Source: Azospirillum tabaci
GTDB taxonomy: Bacteria > Pseudomonadota > Alphaproteobacteria > Azospirillales > Azospirillaceae
Length of the DNA stretch: 64,000 nt
NCBI RefSeq assembly: GCF_014596085.1
Contig: NZ_JACCJY010000008.1
Span: forward strand, 1-64,000
Reading direction: 5' to 3'
The position numbers were made by a program, and so were the translations under genes. The notes beneath the pieces were generated by a model that ran no database searches, was not told where the DNA came from, and saw only the letters and a list, made by a program, of their open reading frames with translations. Each line of letters opens with the position of its first letter. The first letter of the stretch is position 1. Below, one piece after another: positions 48,814 through 57,230 of the stretch.

Positions 48814-48931
48814 ATCGATATGGAAGGCATGCGAATTGCGCGGTTTGTCTTTAGTCCGCGCGGTGCGAACATTGGCTCAACACAAAGCGGGGCTCGCCCC
48901 GGCGCCCGCCAAAGCCAATCGGAGCCTTGCC

Positions 48932-49012
48932 ATGAAGACCCACATCATCGCCCGCCTCGTCATCGTCAGCGGCTTCGCCCTCGCCTCCCTGCTGACCGCG
49001 GCCGTCCAGTAA
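48932..49012 (+). CDS. Putative 26-residue hydrophobic peptide
   Basis: A short frame beginning MKTHIIARLVIVSGF and ending in a hydrophobic tail, with GGAG 8 bases before the ATG. It would form one membrane helix or a bare signal-peptide-like segment. Support is the ribosome-binding site, the composition and the palindrome cluster upstream. No homologue is recognised and no terminator for the plus strand is obvious, so it is tentative. Confidence 0.35.
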   Translation: MKTHIIARLVIVSGFALASLLTAAVQ

Positions 49013-49028
49013 ACCGTTCGTCCATATG

Positions 49029-49073
49029 AAAAAAGGGCCGCGTAACCCGGGTCTTCCCGGATCGCGCGGCCCC
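49029..49073 (-). terminator. Rho-independent terminator of the MFS gene
   Basis: On the minus strand GGGCCGCG (49072-49065) pairs with CGCGGCCC (49042-49035) and is followed by six T. The loop holds a further small stem. It lies 22 bases after the MFS stop codon. Confidence 0.85.
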
Positions 49074-49095
49074 GTGGGACGAGAAGACGTCCGGC

Positions 49096-50382
49096 TCAGT
49101 CGGCGTGGGCGCCGCTCGGCACCGCCGGGGGCGTGACCTTGTTCCGGCCCCACTGGCCGAGAACCACCAGCACCACGATGAAGGCCGTGATGTCGAAGAC
49201 CGACAGGCAGACGAACAGCGGCTCGTAACCGATCGTGCTGGCGAGCTGGCCGATGATCAGCGAGAAGATCATGCCGCCCATGTAGCCGGCCATGCCGCCA
49301 AAACCGGTCGCCGTGGCGACGTCCTGCTTCTCGAAGGTGTCGGTGACCAAGGCGTAGAGCAGGCTCGACAGCATCTGGTGCGCGAAGGCACCGACCGAGA
49401 ACAGGAAGATGGCGGTGATCGGGCTGCTGGTCAGGCCGATCAGGGCCGGGCCGATCATGCACACCGCGCCGATGCCGATGCCGGCGATGCGCGAGTTGAC
49501 CAGCGACATGCGGAAACGCTTGGCGAAGAAGGGCGACAGGTAGCCGCTGAGGACGCAGCCGATGTCGGCGAACAGGAAGGGCAGCCAGGCGAACAGCGCG
49601 AACTGCTTGATGTCCATGCCGCGCGTGCTGACCATGTAGAGCGGAATCCAGAAGCTGAAGGTCTGCCACGCCGGCTCGGTCAGGAAGCGGGCGGCGGCGA
49701 TGCCCCAGAATTTGCGCATGGTGACGACGCGCTTCATCGAGGGCTTGGGAAGCTCAACGTGCTCCTGGCCGTCCAGGATGTAGGCGTGCTCCTCCTTGGT
49801 CAGGCGCGGGTGGTTCTCCGGGTTGCGGTACAGCGCCAGCCACAGCATCGACAGGCCGACGCCCAGCAGGCCGGTGACGACGAAGGCGACCTGCCAGCTC
49901 CAGGTCACGGACAGCCAGATCACCAGCGGCGGGGCGATCATGGCGCCGACCGAACTGCCGGTGTTGAACCAGCCCGTGGCGATCGAGCGCTCCTTGGCCG
50001 GGAACCACAGGGTGGCGGTCTTGGCGCCCGACGGCATGGCCGCCGCCTCGCTGATGCCGAGCAGGCCGCGGAAGAAAGCCATCGACTGCCAGCCGCCGGA
50101 AAAGGCGTGCAAGGCGGCGGCGCTGCCCCAGATGAAGGCGAACATCGCGTAGCCGAATTTCAGGCCGATGAGGTCCGTCACATAGCCGGCGATCGGCTGC
50201 ATCAGGCTGTAGCAGAGCTGGAACACGCTGACGATGTAGGAATACTGCTCTGTCGTGAAGTGCAGTTGTTCCTTGAGCATCGGCGCCAGGATGCCCAGCG
50301 TGTTGCGGTCGATGTAATTGATGATCGTCCCAAGCATGATGAGCGCCAGGACTTTCCATCGCAGACCACGCACTATCTTCAT
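49096..50382 (-). CDS. MFS transporter of the anion:cation symporter family (ExuT-like)
   Basis: 428 residues. The ATG at 50382 is chosen because GAGGAA sits just upstream and the protein then begins MKIVRGLRWKVLALIMLGTI, aligning with the start of E. coli ExuT. Open frame continues upstream to 50493, with another ATG at 50415. Twelve membrane helices; INYIDRNTLGILAP in the first helix and AAAMPSGAKTATLWFPAKER are family hallmarks. ExuT carries hexuronates. A sugar acid is thus a fair guess for the substrate. An operator-like palindrome shared with the TRAP/GntR locus lies 134 bases upstream. Confidence 0.88.
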   Translation of the reverse strand: MKIVRGLRWKVLALIMLGTIINYIDRNTLGILAPMLKEQLHFTTEQYSYIVSVFQLCYSLMQPIAGYVTDLIGLKFGYAMFAFIWGSAAALHAFSGGWQSMAFFRGLLGISEAAAMPSGAKTATLWFPAKERSIATGWFNTGSSVGAMIAPPLVIWLSVTWSWQVAFVVTGLLGVGLSMLWLALYRNPENHPRLTKEEHAYILDGQEHVELPKPSMKRVVTMRKFWGIAAARFLTEPAWQTFSFWIPLYMVSTRGMDIKQFALFAWLPFLFADIGCVLSGYLSPFFAKRFRMSLVNSRIAGIGIGAVCMIGPALIGLTSSPITAIFLFSVGAFAHQMLSSLLYALVTDTFEKQDVATATGFGGMAGYMGGMIFSLIIGQLASTIGYEPLFVCLSVFDITAFIVVLVVLGQWGRNKVTPPAVPSGAHAD

Positions 50383-50515
50383 GACTTCCTCACTTGCCTG
50401 TTCATCGGCAGGCATAGGCGCACGCCTTTCCCTTCCGGGAAACTCCTGGCGATTGCGATTATTGGATGGGGCCCAGGCTCTGAAGGCCGACACGCGGTGG
50501 GCTCCGCATGTGTGG

Positions 50516-50533
50516 CATATATTAATATATCAG
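50516..50533. promoter_or_regulatory. Operator-like palindrome upstream of the MFS gene
   Basis: CATATATTAATATATCAG contains the perfect palindrome ATATATTAATATAT. It differs from 44835-44852 at a single base and shares its layout with 47857-47870 in the dctP/gntR promoter. It lies in the gap between the MFS and LysR genes and is a candidate GntR-type operator for the MFS gene. Confidence 0.55.
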
Positions 50534-50662
50534 TTTAGCGTGCAAGCGCGAAGTCGGCCGTGCCGTCCTGACCGACACTATGTCGCATGCTGGATGGCGC
50601 AAAAAACAAAGGGCGCGGCCGTCTCCGGCGCGCGCCCCGTCCGCCAACTCGTCAAACGGGAA

Positions 50663-51556
50663 TTAAAACTGGCTTTCCGCAACCCTCTTGACCAGAAAGT
50701 CGCGGAAGACCGCGATGCGCTTGGAATGGCGCAGCTCCTCCGGATAGACGAAGAACGCGTCCACCTTCGACCCGGACTGGTCCGGCAGCACCCGCACGAT
50801 GTCATTCAAACCGGTCACCAGATAGTCGGGCAGCGAGCCTATGCCCAGCCCGCTCTCGACGGCGCGGAAGATCGCGTACAGGTTGTTGACCTGAAGGACC
50901 GTCCGGTCGCGGGCCACCGGGTCGGTCACCAGATCGCGCAGCCAGTGGGTGTTGGCGAAAGGCGCGCGCAACTCCTGCGGATAGGTCACCAGGTCGTGGG
51001 AGGCGAGATCGCCCACCGTCTGCGGCTCTCCCTTGCGGTCCAGGTACCGGCGGTGCGCGTAGAGGTGGGAGCGGAAGGTCATCAGGTGCCGCTGGATCAG
51101 GTCCGGCTGGCGCGGCGGGCTGACGCGGATCGCCACGTCGGCCTCGCGCATGCCCAGATCCAGCTCCGTGTCGGTGATCAGCAGGGTGAGCTGGATGTCC
51201 GGGTAGAGCGCCAGGAATTCCCCGATGCGCGGAGTCAGCCAGGTCGAGCCGAAGGCCGCCGTGGCCGTCACCTTCAGCGGCCCCTTGGCGGCGTCCTTGC
51301 TCTCGCTCAGCATCGCCTGGGTCATCGACAGCTTCGCGAAGATGTCGCGCGCCGCGTGGTTCAGCAACTCGCCCTGCTCGGTCAGGATCAGGCCGCGGGC
51401 GTGCCGGTGGAACAGCGGAACGCCGAGACTGTCCTCCAGCGCGCTGATCTGCCGGCTGACCGCCGATTGGCTGAGGTTGAGGGCCTCGCCCGCGTGGGTG
51501 AAGCTGCCGGCCTCGGCCACAGCGTGGAACACCCGCAACTTGTCCCAGTCCATCAT
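50663..51556 (-). CDS. LysR-family regulator, LsrB/VtlR-like
   Basis: 297 residues from the ATG at 51556, with AGGA just upstream; starts at 51574 and 51634 are also open. The first 70 residues (DWDKLRVFHAVAEAGSFTHA, LSQSAVSRQISALEDSLGVP) match, from memory, the LsrB/VtlR regulators of Sinorhizobium, Agrobacterium and Brucella very closely. The effector domain keeps the YPDIQLTLLI and QPDLIQRHLM segments. LsrB senses oxidants through cysteines, but this protein contains no cysteine at all; the LsrB YFCYPEE segment reads FFVYPEE. In Brucella, VtlR controls small RNAs and small proteins. Confidence 0.88.
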   Translation of the reverse strand: MMDWDKLRVFHAVAEAGSFTHAGEALNLSQSAVSRQISALEDSLGVPLFHRHARGLILTEQGELLNHAARDIFAKLSMTQAMLSESKDAAKGPLKVTATAAFGSTWLTPRIGEFLALYPDIQLTLLITDTELDLGMREADVAIRVSPPRQPDLIQRHLMTFRSHLYAHRRYLDRKGEPQTVGDLASHDLVTYPQELRAPFANTHWLRDLVTDPVARDRTVLQVNNLYAIFRAVESGLGIGSLPDYLVTGLNDIVRVLPDQSGSKVDAFFVYPEELRHSKRIAVFRDFLVKRVAESQF

Positions 51557-51765
51557 CCCGTCCTGCTTCCCCATGCCTTCGCCTGTTGGTCGGGGTCTGT
51601 CAGCGGGAAATTTCGCCGAGCGCCCCTGTTCCAATACTCTTTATGGCAAAAAGCGGCGCAGGTCTTCCATCGCGAACGTCATGAGCGGTCCGGGCGACGG
51701 GATGTTGAACATATTGAAAGCAGGATTGCGGCCGACGGACCACGGTTGTCACAGCGCGCACACGC

Positions 51766-52440
51766 TCACATGGAAGCGATGTCCTTTTCCGCCGTGTCCT
51801 TCAACAGCTGATTGAAGCTTTCGGACTTGAAGCCCACAGCGGACAGTTTGGCCCCCGCCGCGCGTTCCGAGTCGGTCCGCGCCAGCTGGTTCAAGGCAAA
51901 ATCCGCGGTCAACCTCACCGTGGTTGCGCCATCGTCCGTCTGACCCATCAATGAACTGCGTTCCCGCATCGCGCCTCGCATCTCGTTCGAGATCGCGACC
52001 GCCTGATCCAGACGCAACCCCGAGCCGGCGATCTTATCGATGGCGGACAGCCGCGCCTCGATGCTCTCCGAAAGTGTTCTGATCTTCTTCTGTTTATCGG
52101 TTTCCTGCCCGACGCCCGCTTCGATGGCGCCTTTCCAGAACGTCCGGCTGCGGGTTTCCTTCAGTTTTCCCGAAAGCGCATCGTTCATTTCGTCGGCCGA
52201 CATTTGGCCGGACGAAACGAAGAGACCCAATGCACTTCGGTCCTCAGATGACAACTTGCCAAACAGCGAAAGTGCGTCGCCCTTCAAGGCCGATGCCAAC
52301 GGGCTCAAGTCCACATGGTCGGCCTTCCCGCCGCCGTTGCTGGCTTCGCTCTCCTTGGTCCGGCTCACCGGCGGCTTGGAGGACATCGTCGGATGTGCCG
52401 ACGCTGAAGGGATCGCGCCGCTCAAGGAAATGTTTGACAT
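51766..52440 (-). CDS. Hypothetical protein, Ser/Ala-rich N-terminus
   Basis: 224 residues, start at 52440 with a GGGATAGG site upstream. The first 40 residues are Ser/Pro-rich and likely disordered. The rest is predominantly helical and charged (LSSEDRSALGLFVSSGQMSA, RTLSESIEARLSAIDKIAGS) without cysteines, membrane helices or a signal peptide. Base composition is lower in GC than the neighbours and the 150 bases upstream are AT-rich, which hints at a laterally acquired gene. I do not recognise the family. Confidence 0.65.
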   Translation of the reverse strand: MSNISLSGAIPSASAHPTMSSKPPVSRTKESEASNGGGKADHVDLSPLASALKGDALSLFGKLSSEDRSALGLFVSSGQMSADEMNDALSGKLKETRSRTFWKGAIEAGVGQETDKQKKIRTLSESIEARLSAIDKIAGSGLRLDQAVAISNEMRGAMRERSSLMGQTDDGATTVRLTADFALNQLARTDSERAAGAKLSAVGFKSESFNQLLKDTAEKDIASM

Positions 52441-52520
52441 CCTATCCCCATCATGTCGCAGCCTTGGAACTGAATGAAATGATAGAACGACTTATCCAAT
52501 TGATCAATAATCATAGAATA

Positions 52521-52538
52521 TAGTTAGAAACCTAACCA
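52521..52538. promoter_or_regulatory. AT-rich inverted repeat upstream of the hypothetical gene
   Basis: GTTAG-AAAC-CTAAC (52523-52536) lies about 85 bases before the 224-residue gene in an AT-rich gap. Read on the minus strand, GTTAGGT followed by AACTA resembles the palindrome at 56177-56194 upstream of the RTX gene. Role unproven. Confidence 0.3.
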
Positions 52539-52588
52539 ATAATTTTGGCGTGAATGCTTAGATCTCTATGGATTCATGACCGTCCTGG

Positions 52589-53071
52589 TCACTCCGCCAA
52601 ATGGCCCAGCGGCAGGGCGGTGCGGTAGCGCACCTGCTTCAGCGCGAAGCTCGACCGGATGTTGGCGACCCCGGAAATCCGCGTCAGATGCTCCTTCAGG
52701 AAGCGCTCGTAGCTGGCGAGGTCGGGGACCACCACGCGCAGCAGGTAATCGGCGTCCCCGGTCATCAGATAGCATTCCATCACCTCCGGCAGCGCCATCA
52801 CGGCGGCCTCGAAGGCGTCGATCCGCTCCTCCACTTGGCGTTCCAGACTGACGCTGACGAAAACGTTCACCGGCAGATCGACCGCGGCGGGATCGACCAA
52901 CGCGACGTGGCGGGTGATGACGCCCGCCTCCTCCAGCGCCTTCACCCGGCGCAGGCAGGGGGACGGCGACAGGCCGACGCGCTCCGCCAGTTCGTTGTTG
53001 GGCATCCGCCCGTCCTGCTGAAGCAGGGCCAGGATCTTGCGGTCGATACGGTCGAGTTTGATTTTTGGCAT
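52589..53071 (-). CDS. Lrp/AsnC-family transcriptional regulator
   Basis: 160 residues. An N-terminal helix-turn-helix ([40 protein letters not shown]) is joined to a C-terminal RAM effector domain ([20 protein letters not shown]). Lrp proteins sense amino acids as octamers. It is divergent from the AceE/MdeB-like gene with a 140-base gap, a layout seen in other proteobacteria where an Lrp-type protein controls an alpha-ketoacid dehydrogenase E1 homologue. Confidence 0.93.
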   Translation of the reverse strand: MPKIKLDRIDRKILALLQQDGRMPNNELAERVGLSPSPCLRRVKALEEAGVITRHVALVDPAAVDLPVNVFVSVSLERQVEERIDAFEAAVMALPEVMECYLMTGDADYLLRVVVPDLASYERFLKEHLTRISGVANIRSSFALKQVRYRTALPLGHLAE

Positions 53072-53211
53072 TTTATGCCGTCCTGGCCAGTTCTGCGCAA
53101 TCCTATGCTAAAGCGGCGGCATCTCCGGCGCCACTTTGCAAACTCCTGCCGCGGCACAAATGATAGGCTTCACCGATCATCGACCGCCGTTCCGTCAAGA
53201 GAGGCACCAAC

Positions 53212-55620
53212 ATGGACGCGACCGTTCCGAACCACGCCGACCTCGCCTGCCTGCGCGAGTTGGAGCGCAAGGTTCTCTGGCTCGCGTCCTGGACGATCCA
53301 CAACGCCAACCACGTACGCCCCAACCAGGACGGGCTGAAGATCGGCGGGCATCAGGCGTCCTCGGCCTCGCTGGCGACGATCATGACGGCGCTCTACTTC
53401 CAGGCCCTGCGCCCGGAGGACCGGGTGGCGGTGAAGCCGCACGCCAGCCCGATCTTCCACGCCATCCAGTATCTGCTGGGCAACCAGACGCGCGGGAATC
53501 TGGAGAATTTCCGCGGCTTCAAGGGCGCCCAGTCCTACCCGTCGCGGACCAAGGACGTGGACGACGTGGACTTCTCCACCGGCTCGGTCGGGCTGGGGGT
53601 GGCGCAGACGCTCTTCGCCTCGCTGGTGCAGGATTATGTGAAGGCCAAGGGCTGGGCGAAGGATCTGCCGGAGGGGCGCATGGTGTCGCTGGTCGGCGAC
53701 GCCGAGATGGACGAGGGCAACATCTTCGAAGCCCTTCAGGAGGGCTGGAAGCACGGGCTGCGCAACACCTGGTGGATCGTCGACTACAACCGCCAGAGCC
53801 TGGACGCGGTGATCCGCGAGGGGCTGTGGGAGCGGCTGGAGAACATCTTCCGCGCCTTCGGCTGGGACGTGGTGATCCTGAAATACGGCGCGCTGATGCA
53901 GGCGGCTTTCCAGGAGGAGGGGGGCCAGCGCCTGCGCGACTGGATCGACCGCTGCCCGAACCAGCTCTATTCCGCGCTGACCTACCAGGGCGGGGCGGCG
54001 TGGCGGAAGCGCCTGCTCGACGATCTGGGCGACCAGGGGCCGGTCACCCGCCTGATCGAACGCCGCAGCGACGAGGAGCTGGCCCTTCTGATGGGCAACC
54101 TGGGCGGCCACGACCTGCCTTCGCTGCTCGACGCCTTCGCCCAGGCGCGCACGCACGACCGGCCGGTCTGCTTCATCGCCTACACGATCAAGGGCGCCGG
54201 GCTGCCGCTGGCCGGGCACAAGGACAACCATTCCGGCCTGATGACCCCGGCGCAGATGGAGGCATTCCGCGCCGCCAACGCCGTCCGTCCGGGCCATGAG
54301 TGGGACCGTTTTGAGGGGCTGAACCGGCCGGCGGCGGAGCTGGACGCCTTCCTGAAGCGCGTGCCCTTCGCGGCCAAGGGGCGGCGGCGCTATGGCGCTG
54401 CGGCGGTTCCGGTGCCGGCGGCGCTGGCGGCCCCGTCGCAGAAGGCGCTGTCCACCCAGGCGGCCTTCGGCCTGATCCTGAACGAGCTGGGACGCGAGCG
54501 GACGGAACTGGCGGAGCGCATCGTGACGACCGCGCCGGATGTGACGGTCTCCACCAACCTCGGCGCCTGGGTGAACCGCCGCGGCCTGTTCGCCAAGAGC
54601 GCTCTGGCCGATCTGTTCAAGAAGGAGCGCATCCCCTCCACCTACACATGGGACTTCTCACCCGACGGCCAGCATTTCGAACTGGGCATCGCCGAGTCCA
54701 ACCTGTTCATCCTGCTGTCGGCGCTGGGCCTGTCGCACTCGCTGTTCGGAGAGCGCCTGCTGCCCATAGGCACCGTCTACGACCCCTTCGTGATGAGGGC
54801 GGCGGACCAGATGAACTACGCCTGTTATCAGGACGCGCGGTTCCTGCTGGTGGCGACCCCGTCCGGCGTGACGCTGGCCCCGGAGGGCGGGGCGCACCAG
54901 TCCATCGCCACGCCGCTGGTCGGCATGGCCCAGGACGGGCTCGCCTGCTTCGAACCGGCCTTCGCCGACGAACTGGCCGTCACCATGCGCTGGGCCTTCG
55001 ACTACATGCAGCGGGAGGGCGAGGGCGAGCCGGACGAGCGGAACTGGCTGCGCGACGAAACCGGCGGTTCGGTCTATCTGCGCCTGTCCTCCCGCGTGCT
55101 GGAACAGCCGGTCCGGACCATGGACGCGGAGCTGGAGAGCGGCATCGTCCAGGGCGCCTACTGGCTGCGCCGCCCCGGCCCGAACGCTCAGGTGGTGGTC
55201 GCCTACAGCGGCGCGGTGGCGCCGGAGGCCATCGAGGCGGTGGGGATGCTTGGCGAGGACCGCCGCGACGTGGGGCTGCTCGCCGTCACCTCCGCCGACC
55301 GGCTGCACGCCGGCTGGAGCGCGGCACAGCGGGCGCGCGAGCGCGGCAAGCCCCATGCACGCTCCCACGTCGAACGGCTGCTGGAGGGGGTGCCGTCACA
55401 CTGCGCGCTGGTGACGGTGCAGGATGGGCACCCGGCGGGGCTGGGCTGGCTGGGCTCGGTCCACGGCCATCGCACGCGGGCGCTGGGGGTGGAGCATTTC
55501 GGCCAGACCGGCACCATCGCCGACCTCTACCGCCATCACGGCCTCGACGCCCAGGCCATCGTCCGCGCGGCGGAAGCGCTGTCGCCCGGCCGCCCGGTCC
55601 GCCATCTGAAGGCGGTGTAA
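53212..55620 (+). CDS. Transketolase-like TPP enzyme, AceE/MdeB-type E1 component
   Basis: 802 residues, single chain. The N-terminal half carries the TPP/Mg site (GDAEMDEGNIFEALQEG with N in DYNRQSLD). The middle has a transketolase pyrimidine-binding domain (FELGIAESNLFILLSALGLS) and the end a transketolase C-terminal domain. The order matches homodimeric pyruvate dehydrogenase E1 (AceE), though it is about 80-90 residues shorter. It resembles the group that includes MdeB, which decarboxylates alpha-ketobutyrate after methionine breakdown. No E2 or E3 gene is adjacent, so the acceptor complex must be encoded elsewhere. Regulation by the divergent Lrp protein is likely. Confidence 0.85.
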   Translation: MDATVPNHADLACLRELERKVLWLASWTIHNANHVRPNQDGLKIGGHQASSASLATIMTALYFQALRPEDRVAVKPHASPIFHAIQYLLGNQTRGNLENFRGFKGAQSYPSRTKDVDDVDFSTGSVGLGVAQTLFASLVQDYVKAKGWAKDLPEGRMVSLVGDAEMDEGNIFEALQEGWKHGLRNTWWIVDYNRQSLDAVIREGLWERLENIFRAFGWDVVILKYGALMQAAFQEEGGQRLRDWIDRCPNQLYSALTYQGGAAWRKRLLDDLGDQGPVTRLIERRSDEELALLMGNLGGHDLPSLLDAFAQARTHDRPVCFIAYTIKGAGLPLAGHKDNHSGLMTPAQMEAFRAANAVRPGHEWDRFEGLNRPAAELDAFLKRVPFAAKGRRRYGAAAVPVPAALAAPSQKALSTQAAFGLILNELGRERTELAERIVTTAPDVTVSTNLGAWVNRRGLFAKSALADLFKKERIPSTYTWDFSPDGQHFELGIAESNLFILLSALGLSHSLFGERLLPIGTVYDPFVMRAADQMNYACYQDARFLLVATPSGVTLAPEGGAHQSIATPLVGMAQDGLACFEPAFADELAVTMRWAFDYMQREGEGEPDERNWLRDETGGSVYLRLSSRVLEQPVRTMDAELESGIVQGAYWLRRPGPNAQVVVAYSGAVAPEAIEAVGMLGEDRRDVGLLAVTSADRLHAGWSAAQRARERGKPHARSHVERLLEGVPSHCALVTVQDGHPAGLGWLGSVHGHRTRALGVEHFGQTGTIADLYRHHGLDAQAIVRAAEALSPGRPVRHLKAV

Positions 55621-55655
55621 CCTTCCCTGTGCCGAGCGCCGGCGGCGTCCATCCT

Positions 55656-55698
55656 GTGATACGGACGGTGCCTGAAGGCTTCGTCCGTATCACCTTTT
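55656..55698 (+). terminator. Terminator after the AceE/MdeB-like gene
   Basis: GTGATACGGACG (55656-55667) and CGTCCGTATCAC (55682-55693) form a perfect 12-bp stem, followed by CTTTTC. It lies 35 bases after the stop codon. Confidence 0.78.
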
Positions 55699-55700
55699 CA

Positions 55701-55787
55701 ATCAATGCTATCGCATTGATCTGTCGGGCGCATTGATCTGTCGGGTTTGACCGTGGGCGGATGATGAAAGCCATCATCCGCCCACGG
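55701..55787. repeat. Inverted repeat, 17-bp tandem duplication and 16-bp hairpin
   Basis: Three elements lie end to end. ATCAATGC-TATC-GCATTGAT (55701-55720) is a perfect palindrome. Its right arm is part of a 17-base unit, CGCATTGATCTGTCGGG, present twice in tandem (55712-55728 and 55729-55745). Then CCGTGGGCGGATGATG (55751-55766) pairs with 55772-55787 as a perfect 16-bp hairpin. No transposase is present. This may be a small nonautonomous repeat element or the scar of one. Confidence 0.65.
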
Positions 55788-56382
55788 CATGAAAGGCCAA
55801 GGCGGAAGCCGGACGCTCGCGCGATGGCTCCCATGCCCTTGGCGTCGTCAGCCTTGGTGTTGGCGCCGCCGTCCTTGCGTGCCTGCAGCAGATTCCCCGC
55901 CACGCCGCCGGATGCAGCCGGCCCGGCATCTCCTCGCATCCATACAGAAGCTGCACCAATGCGGTGATCATCAGAAATAAACTCAAGACACCTTGCTACT
56001 CAGGTTCATTCCCCATTCCTCCATACATTTTCTTGACAGAACGAATCACGCTTCATCCACCCAACCTGAGTCGGCGGGGGCGCAGCGCCATCACACGAAC
56101 ACAACCTCAGGGAAAGATCAGCCTTGCCGTCAAAAACGGAACCACTGGAGCGTGGCGCGTCAAAATGACGCCATAAATTAGTTAGGTAACTAATCACGCG
56201 GCCCGCCAACGAAATCAACCGCTTTCATAGTTGATCAAGCGTCAATTTGCATTCCTTTGAATTCATTTGGTATATAATGCGTACAAGAGCATTCAATTTC
56301 AAATCTACTCCATTGACTCCGATACAAGCTGTCTGTGAAAAGCATATGCCACCAATTGGCAAATAATTTGGAGATCCTTGTG
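55788..56382. other. AT-rich intergenic region before the RTX gene
   Basis: No convincing gene is seen. Up to about 55960 the base composition is typical and a minus-strand frame is open but unrecognisable. From about 55960 to 56380 the GC content falls visibly below the rest of the window and short frames on both strands are frequently interrupted. This, together with the repeats just upstream, suggests inserted or decayed DNA. The end of it must contain the RTX gene promoter. Confidence 0.55.
56177..56194. promoter_or_regulatory. Palindrome upstream of the RTX gene
   Basis: ATTAGTTA-GG-TAACTAAT has perfect 8-base arms and lies about 190 bases before the RTX gene start. It shares GTTAGGT and AACTA with the inverted repeat at 52521-52538. 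It may be an operator. Confidence 0.35.
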
Positions 56383-57087
56383 ATGACAACTTGGTATGGA
56401 ACCTCCGGAAATGACATTTACGACGCTCCCTCGGGGCCGAACACGCTGTTCGGGCAGGGCGGAAACGACGATATCCTTGGGAACACTGACGCCGACTACA
56501 TTGATGGTGGCGACGGGAACGACACTCTTTACGGCAGCTTCGGAAATGACAGCCTGTATGGCGGCCTTGGTGCCGATACGCTGTACGGCAACGACAACAA
56601 CGATCTTCTGAGTGGCGAGGCCGGCGACGACTTCCTCTACGGCGGGAACAACAACGACACGCTGTACGGAGGGGCCGGCAACGACACGTTGTTCGGGGAC
56701 TATAGCTCGGATGTCGGTCTGGATGTTCTGGCGGGCGGAACCGGCAACGATGTCCTCTACGGCGGTTACGACAACGACAACTATCTCTACACCTGCAATT
56801 CGGACGGGATCGATTTGATTTCCGATTCGCACGGGGACTACGACCGGCTCCGCATGAACGGCCCGACGGCGCCCAACCAGCTCGAATATTACCGGGCCAG
56901 CACCTTCGGCGGCGACTCCAACGACCTCCTGTTCTTCACCAAGGCCGACGCCGCCGACGGCACCATCAGCGAGTACATCATCATCGACGACTTCTGGAGC
57001 GGCAGCGCTGCCGGTGCCGGCCGCATCGAGTACTTGAACCTCAGCGGCACGGACTACTGGTTCAACACCGTCGTCTGGGGCCTGTGA
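56383..57087 (+). CDS. Short RTX calcium-binding protein
   Basis: 234 residues from the ATG at 56383 with GGAG 10 bases upstream. Residues 5-135 or so are about twelve glycine/aspartate-rich nonapeptide repeats of the GGxGxDxLx type (for example [22 protein letters not shown]), which fold as a calcium-binding beta-roll. The last 100 residues are non-repetitive ([20 protein letters not shown]) and may hold the type I secretion signal. There is no N-terminal signal peptide. No type I exporter genes are in the window. Its upstream region is AT-rich. Confidence 0.88.
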   Translation: MTTWYGTSGNDIYDAPSGPNTLFGQGGNDDILGNTDADYIDGGDGNDTLYGSFGNDSLYGGLGADTLYGNDNNDLLSGEAGDDFLYGGNNNDTLYGGAGNDTLFGDYSSDVGLDVLAGGTGNDVLYGGYDNDNYLYTCNSDGIDLISDSHGDYDRLRMNGPTAPNQLEYYRASTFGGDSNDLLFFTKADAADGTISEYIIIDDFWSGSAAGAGRIEYLNLSGTDYWFNTVVWGL

Positions 57088-57230
57088 CACGGCGGGAGGG
57101 CCGGGCGTGCCCCGGCCCTCTCTCCCGGCCCGCCGCCCCACTCCACCACCCGGCCCATGCCTTCGGACGCCGCGCGACACCACATTCTGGACTCTGGCCG
57201 AGAACGGTCGCAGCGCAAGGCGAGGTCGTG

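Noticed and set aside
26975..55668. Shared 13-mer GTGATACGGACGG at 26975 and 55656 as a dispersed repeat
   Set aside because: The copy at 26975 overlaps a stop codon and lacks the second arm; shared 13-mers are expected by chance in 64 kb.
55774..55986. Minus-strand 70-codon frame in the gap before the RTX gene
   Set aside because: No ribosome-binding site, no recognisable domain, and overlapping frames in several registers.
56400..56790. Repetitive DNA in the RTX gene as a CRISPR or tandem repeat array
   Set aside because: The repetition is the in-frame nonapeptide RTX code with degenerate DNA, not conserved repeats with spacers.
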